Below are positions 7,167 to 10,031 of a stretch of DNA of 10,031 nucleotides, piece by piece; position 1 is the stretch's first letter; every line of letters starts with the position of its first letter. A model generated the notes under the pieces. That model had not been told where the DNA came from. It ran no database searches and saw only the letters and a list, made by a program, of their open reading frames with translations. The position numbers and the translations under genes are program-made. Origin of the DNA: Zygnema cylindricum (lineage: Eukaryota > Streptophyta > Zygnematophyceae > Zygnematales > Zygnemataceae). The DNA lies in contig JBBHKE010000702.1 of assembly GCA_037447655.1 (NCBI GenBank), positions 1 to 10,031 on the forward strand. Direction: 5' to 3'.

Positions 7167-7266
7167 GGTTATGGGCCCACCCTCTTAAGTGCCCACCTTC
7201 AATGGATCTGGGTTCATCTATTGGGAAGCCATGATTATGGGGGCTTTGTGGCGAAAAACGATACAA
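7167..7266 (-). other. copia 3' UTR and polypurine-like tract next to LTR C
   Basis: On the minus strand, AGAGGGTGGGCCCATAACC lies directly before the LTR start. The same GGGTGGGCCCATAACC precedes LTR E (8705-8721). Further up, GTGCCCA, GGATCT, TACTGGGAA-like and GATGATGG-like blocks match the 8627-8721 segment in reverse. This is the 3' end of an element in the same direction as the minus-strand relic, but placed before its 5' LTR. Confidence 0.65.
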
Positions 7267-7470
7267 GGGTGTCGTCAGTAGACAGCTGAAATGTCCACCT
7301 TTAGATAGTCCACCACGATTTGGAGGAGTTTGGTTTCCTGCAGAAGCGACTGCTTCAGCGGAGGAGGCAGATGACGGGGACAACTGTGTTTCCGAAAAAA
7401 GGAAAGGGAAGGAGACACCCCTCACTCCTATAGCCACGACACTGGGATCGGCGGTCGTGAAGACCGTGGA
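7267..7470. other. GC-richer segment of unknown origin, open on both strands
   Basis: About 200 bp that is visibly richer in G and C than its surroundings. The minus strand is open from 7476 to 7144 (110 codons, rich in Ser, Pro and Ala). The plus strand is open from about 7322 to 7495 (rich in Glu, Lys and Thr, with EKRKGKETPLTP). I recognise neither. It sits where the N-terminal part of gag should be for the plus-strand relic, but I see no capsid motif, so it could also be captured host sequence. No splice or promoter signal was identified. Confidence 0.35.
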
Positions 7471-8366
7471 GAACAATACTCAAATGTGGGAGACGTAAAC
7501 ATGGCTGCCAAGAACTTCATTCTAAGGCACCTCACTCAAATTTTGGCCACCCCCACCTTCACATTTACAATGCCGAGGAGTTGTGGGTGAGTTTGGTGGA
7601 GATCTATAGAGTAGGTAGTATTCAAAAGCTCAGTTGGCTGAGCAGAAGCTAGTGAGTTACACTTACAAAGGAGGAAAGATGTTAGATTATTGTAATGATA
7701 TTTCTTGTTTATATATGGAGATAGAAAGTGCCGGGTGGACATGTAAAAGAAAGATGAAAGTTAACACTCTCATCATGAAGTTACCAGACAAGTACGAGAA
7801 CATTGTGTACCGAGTTTAAGAAATGACTGAAAGTTCGTGGAAGTGGAATACACTGGTCCGAATGTTAGTTGTGCAGGAAAACACCATGGGATTAGGAGAG
7901 GAGGAAGGAGCATTCAAGCTCTAGCTATAGAAGGGGACGGATAGGGGAAGGATGCAAAGAAACCGTACAAAAAGGAAAGAGATCAGTCTGGAGGACAGAG
8001 GCCCCCAAAGGACCTTTGTCATTTTTGCAAAAAGCCAGGACACTTTATCGCAGATTGTGTCAAGCTATCGGAGCTGAGGCTCCAAGAGAACCGTGGAGGG
8101 GGTTCTTCAGGAGGGAAGAAAAAAGCACTTGTGTTCATAAAGGTGACAGGAGAAACCGAGGACGAGTCCTCTGAGGAGGATGGGGAGCTTCTTCTTGACG
8201 AGAGTCTGGAAGAGAACGAGATCCCTCGGAGACAGAAGTGTGCCCTTGGAGCAATTTGGGAAGCTCCACAAGAAGGATGGATCATCGACTCAGGTGCATC
8301 CATGCATATGTGTCGTGATAAGCAAATTTTCACTAAGCTAAGAAAGATCCCTACTGTAGAGATTGA
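7471..8366 (+). pseudogene. Ty1/copia gag and N-terminal protease relic (plus strand)
   Basis: Capsid-like sequence is readable in pieces: MAAKNFILRHLTQ (frame from 7501), HLHIYNAEELWVSLVEIYRV (frame of 7572), then LAEQKLVSYTYKGGKMLDY (frame of 7634), followed by MKLPDKYENIVYRV and a TAA (7817-7819). The frame continues as EMTESSWKWNTLV to about 7918, where a one-base shift leads to LAIEGDG, a TAG (7942-7944), and the nucleocapsid. The zinc knuckle CHFCKKPGHFIADC (8017-8058) is intact. An acidic linker leads to EGWIIDSGASMHMCRDKQIF, where the catalytic Asp is kept. The frame is cut after RKIPTVEIE by a direct join to LTR D at 8364. At least two frameshifts and two stops make it non-functional. 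Integrase, RT and RNase H are absent. Confidence 0.88.
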
Positions 8367-8626
8367 AATTTTGTGGTCTCCATTAACCCACAAAATTAGC
8401 AGCCTATGTAAAACCTTTTGGATAATATTTGCCCCTTTCACTTTCTCACTCAATAAGTGCCACCCAAGCACACAAATATTCTGACCACCCTCACCCTTGT
8501 GAGGATAAGACTCCGTTGAGTCAAACGCAAAAAGAAACACTGAATTTTCTCCCCTGAGCAGTAAGTTATGGTTGGCCAAAGATGGCCTATAAATACAAAA
8601 GGTCAACTGGAGAGAAGAGCCTCAAA
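8364..8626 (+). mobile_element. truncated LTR copy D (U3 and TATA part)
   Basis: It begins TGAAATTTTGTGGTCTCC and matches LTR E over 263 bp with about 20 differences by eye (roughly 92%), up to GAGCCTCAAA. It contains TATAAATA (8588-8595). The rest of the LTR is missing: after 8626 comes 3'-UTR sequence. The left edge overlaps the protease codons GTAGAGATTGA, a junction with a few shared bases. With the 3' UTR and LTR E it makes a small LTR-spacer-LTR unit. Confidence 0.82.
8588..8595 (+). promoter_or_regulatory. TATA box of LTR D
   Basis: TATAAATA in the context GGCCTATAAATACAAAAGG, identical in LTR E. It is the cleanest TATA box in the window. Confidence 0.6.
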
Positions 8627-8721
8627 GGTGCTTCTCAAAAAATTCTCCCTCCATCATCATTTCCCAGTAAAGAAAGTCAGATCTATAAAATATGGGCACC
8701 CTAGGGGGTGGGCCCATAACC
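8627..8721 (+). other. copia 3' UTR and polypurine-like tract before LTR E
   Basis: Matches, on the opposite strand, the sequence beside LTR C (7167-7266), including TTTCCCAGTA/TTCCCAATA, AGATC, GTGGGCAC/ATGGGCAC and GGGTGGGCCCATAACC. The purine-rich part is GGGGGTGGG (8704-8712). It lies directly before the TG of LTR E, as expected for a second-strand primer site, though nine bases separate the purine run from the LTR. Confidence 0.6.
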
Positions 8722-8945
8722 TGAAATTATGTGGTCTCCATTAACCCACAAAATTAGCAGCCTATGTAAAGCCTCTAGGATAATATTTGCCCCTTTCACT
8801 TTCTCACTCAACAAGTGCCGCCTAAGCACACCAATATTTTTACCACCCTCACCCTTGTGAGGACAAGACTCCCCTAAGTCAAACGCAAAAAGAATCAGTG
8901 AATTTGCTCCCCTGAGCAGTAAGTTATGGCTGGCCAAAGATGGCC

Positions 8946-8953
8946 TATAAATA
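8946..8953 (+). promoter_or_regulatory. TATA box of LTR E
   Basis: TATAAATA, about 224 bp into the LTR, in the same context as in LTR D. Confidence 0.6.
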
Positions 8954-9056
8954 CAAAAGGTCAACTGGAGAGAGGAGCCTCAAACACGCTAAGTCCCTTA
9001 ACTCCTACCCACAACTACCTACTACTCTACCCTAGGCCAATCAAAAGAGAGTATAA

Positions 9057-9092
9057 TACAAGAAGGTACAGTGGCCGATTATACTTCTTGTA
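9057..9092 (+). other. conserved stem-loop in the LTR leader (copy E)
   Basis: TACAAGAAG (9057-9065) and CTTCTTGTA (9084-9092) form a perfect 9-bp stem. The arm sequence differs from that in LTR A (GTACAGAAAA), yet pairing is kept. Confidence 0.6.
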
Positions 9093-9430
9093 CGACCTTT
9101 GTACAACATAGCCTTCTAGTTAACACTTATCAACCTGGGAGCCATCGTTCCTCCTCCCATCCTTTACGGTGTCCAATGATGTGGCGCCAGGTGGCACAGC
9201 GCGACGCTATGTCCAAAAGCCGCCGAAGATTCATTCGGGTTTGGCGGGGGCGACAACGTCTGTCCGATAATGTATTTTACACGGTTGGCACGATAGAATT
9301 TACCAACTGTTTCTGGTTTTATGTCTCATCAGTTCGCTGTTCTTTTTTCCGTTCCGGTCTCAACACCACTTCTAAAAATGGCATCAAATAGAAAGGGCTC
9401 AACATCTGTAAACTTTTTAACATACAGTAC

Positions 9431-9480
9431 TGCCACGGTGGTATGGATTTTTTAGTGCCACGGTGGTATGGATTTTTTAG
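9431..9480. repeat. perfect tandem duplication, 2 x 25 bp
   Basis: 9431-9455 and 9456-9480 are identical, each starting TGCCACGGTGGTATGG and ending TTTTTTAG. The first copy spans the probable end of LTR E and the TGGTATGG after it. Identity suggests a recent duplication or slippage. Confidence 0.95.
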
Positions 9481-9563
9481 TGCGGATGTCAGTTCGAAGT
9501 ACATACTAAGTTAATTAGTTCGTAACGAGTACAAACAGTACGATAGTACTTCTGGTCTGTGGT

Positions 9564-9617
9564 TGTAAACGTTTGTTTTAACCACAAATTCATGTGGTTT
9601 TGTTCAATCGTTTACAG
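9564..9617. repeat. nested inverted repeat in tandem unit 1
   Basis: TGTAAACG near 9564 pairs with CGTTTACA near 9610. Inside, ACCACA and TGTGGT (about 9581-9598) form a second stem around AATTCA. The result is a foldback of about 55 nt, weaker in unit 2. Confidence 0.65.
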
Positions 9618-9703
9618 TACGATAGTACTTTTGATCTATGGTTGTAAACGGATTCGATTTCCTTGTGGCTCCGTTTGGTCGTTTAAAGTACCGATAGTAC
9701 AGA

Positions 9704-9842
9704 GTATATAGTATATAGTGAATAGTACGTGGTATATAGTATTTGGTTTATAGTGTATGGTAGTATATTGTATGTATTATACGTTTTGTATAGTACATAT
9801 TATATAGTATTTAGGTATATAGTACGTAGTATATAGTATATA
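9704..9842. repeat. degenerate GTATATA heptamer minisatellite (about 139 bp)
   Basis: Starts GTATATA GTATATA GTGAATA and continues with GTACGTG, GTATATA, GTATTTG, GTTTATA, GTGTATG, ending GTACGTA GTATATA GTATATA. About 19-20 units of seven bases, intact at the ends and more varied in the middle. Confidence 0.9.
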
Positions 9843-9899
9843 GTGTGGTTGTAAACGGTTGTTTTGACAATTTGATTTCCTTGTGGCTCCGTTCAGTCA

Positions 9900-10031
9900 C
9901 TTTCCGTTCGCCACGATATAAATAATGTGGATGCTCTCATGCCAGGACTTCTCCTGGCGATTCGTCGAGTGGTTCGTCTTAGGGTGACTATTTCATTCTT
10001 ATTTAATGAATTACCAAGGAGGGGGGGGAGG
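9900..10031. other. window end: TATA-like string, short hairpin and G-run, no gene
   Basis: GATATAAATAATG near 9915 is TATA-like. About 25 bp later is a perfect hairpin, GCCAGGA-CTTC-TCCTGGC (9941-9958). The window closes with AAGGAGGGGGGGGAGG, a purine run that could be homopolymer expansion or the start of a polypurine tract. No coding frame is supported. Confidence 0.4.

Larger units (their letters stand above)
8722..9435 (+). mobile_element. LTR copy E (about 714 bp)
   Basis: Starts TGAAATTATGTGGTCTCC directly after the 3' UTR. The first 263 bp match LTR D. Then come CCAATCA, a stem-loop with TACAAGAAG (9057-9065) and CTTCTTGTA (9084-9092), an eroded ACGT block (TGTGGCGCCAGGTGGC from 9179) and a tail with TTCTGGTTTTATGTC like LTR A. 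The likely end is CTGCCA near 9435, giving a length close to A and C. Three bases later is TGGTATGG, a possible primer-binding start. The second half is more eroded than the first, so the right end is less certain than the left. Confidence 0.72.
9536..9899. repeat. tandem units of 71-79 bp, third unit split by a heptamer tract
   Basis: Units start at 9536, 9615 and about 9686 with CAGTACGATAGTACTT or a variant. Each contains TGGTTGTAAACG and, in units 2 and 3, GATTTCCTTGTGGCTCCGTT. In unit 3 the two parts are separated by the GTATATA tract (9704-9842), and TGGTTGTAAACG resumes at 9846. Each start holds an AGTAC-GATA-GTACT palindrome or a variant of it. Confidence 0.85.

Noticed and set aside
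7144-7476. 110-codon minus-strand frame as a gene
   Set aside because: Its lower part is the 3' UTR and start of LTR C, and it has no known motif. Kept only as an unusual GC-rich block.
8019-8606. 195-codon open frame on the minus strand
   Set aside because: It is the antisense of the plus-strand zinc knuckle and protease relic and of LTR D. The sense frame has clear copia motifs, so this is a shadow.
8364-8984. CRISPR-like or other direct-repeat array
   Set aside because: Only two long repeats of 263 bp with a TATA box and LTR start; these are LTR copies.
9704-9842. Telomere-type repeat
   Set aside because: The unit has seven bases, but it is GTATATA, not the plant telomere unit TTTAGGG, and it is embedded in another repeat unit.
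10016-10031. Polypurine tract of another retrotransposon
   Set aside because: The run of G is purine-rich, but the window ends before any LTR start could be seen; a homopolymer or sequencing edge is as likely.

Overview
The window looks like repeat-rich intergenic DNA from a land plant. The main evidence is two broken gag-pol copies of one Ty1/copia retrotransposon family: a CCHC zinc knuckle, a (D/N)SGAS protease motif, an HHCC integrase zinc finger and an NGGEY integrase-core motif. Around them are several diverged copies of that family's long terminal repeat (LTR), and a hAT-like non-autonomous DNA transposon nested in one LTR. I cannot place the species. No intact protein-coding gene was found.

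Layout: (1) 2-130 is a 42-codon open tail, possibly the 3' end of a coding exon, followed by about 0.9 kb with nothing recognised. (2) 1048-3163 is an old LTR (F) split by a 1,081-bp DNA element (1492-2572) with near-perfect terminal inverted repeats and an 8-bp target duplication. That element carries three tandem repeats of about 190 bp. (3) 3164-3832 is unassigned. (4) 3833-4557 is a full-length plus-strand LTR (A) with a tRNA-like leader. It is joined head-on to an inverted LTR fragment (B, 4604-4843). (5) 4870-6250 is a minus-strand gag-pol relic reading from gag to the integrase core, with its leader (6250-6437) and 5' LTR (C, 6438-7166). LTR C is also backed by 3'-UTR and polypurine-like sequence (7167-7266). 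(6) 7267-7470 is a GC-richer segment of unknown origin. (7) 7471-8366 is a plus-strand gag-protease relic cut directly into a truncated LTR (D, 8364-8626), followed by 3'-UTR and a near-complete LTR (E, 8722-9435). (8) 9431-10031 is a simple-repeat and minisatellite zone: a perfect 25-bp duplication, 70-80-bp tandem units and a degenerate GTATATA heptamer tract, ending in a small hairpin and a G-run.

The gag-pol copies are dead. In the minus copy the protease Asp and the first two catalytic acids of integrase are replaced, the third probably is too, and there are several stops. The more interesting signals are non-coding. The LTR copies share a stem-loop downstream of the TATA box whose arms differ between copies but still pair. 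They also share an ACGT-rich palindrome (ACGTGGCGCCACGT), a Pol III B-box-like leader next to the primer-binding position, and a very high density of GTAC. LTRs A, B and C form a large inverted-repeat locus that could yield hairpin RNA.
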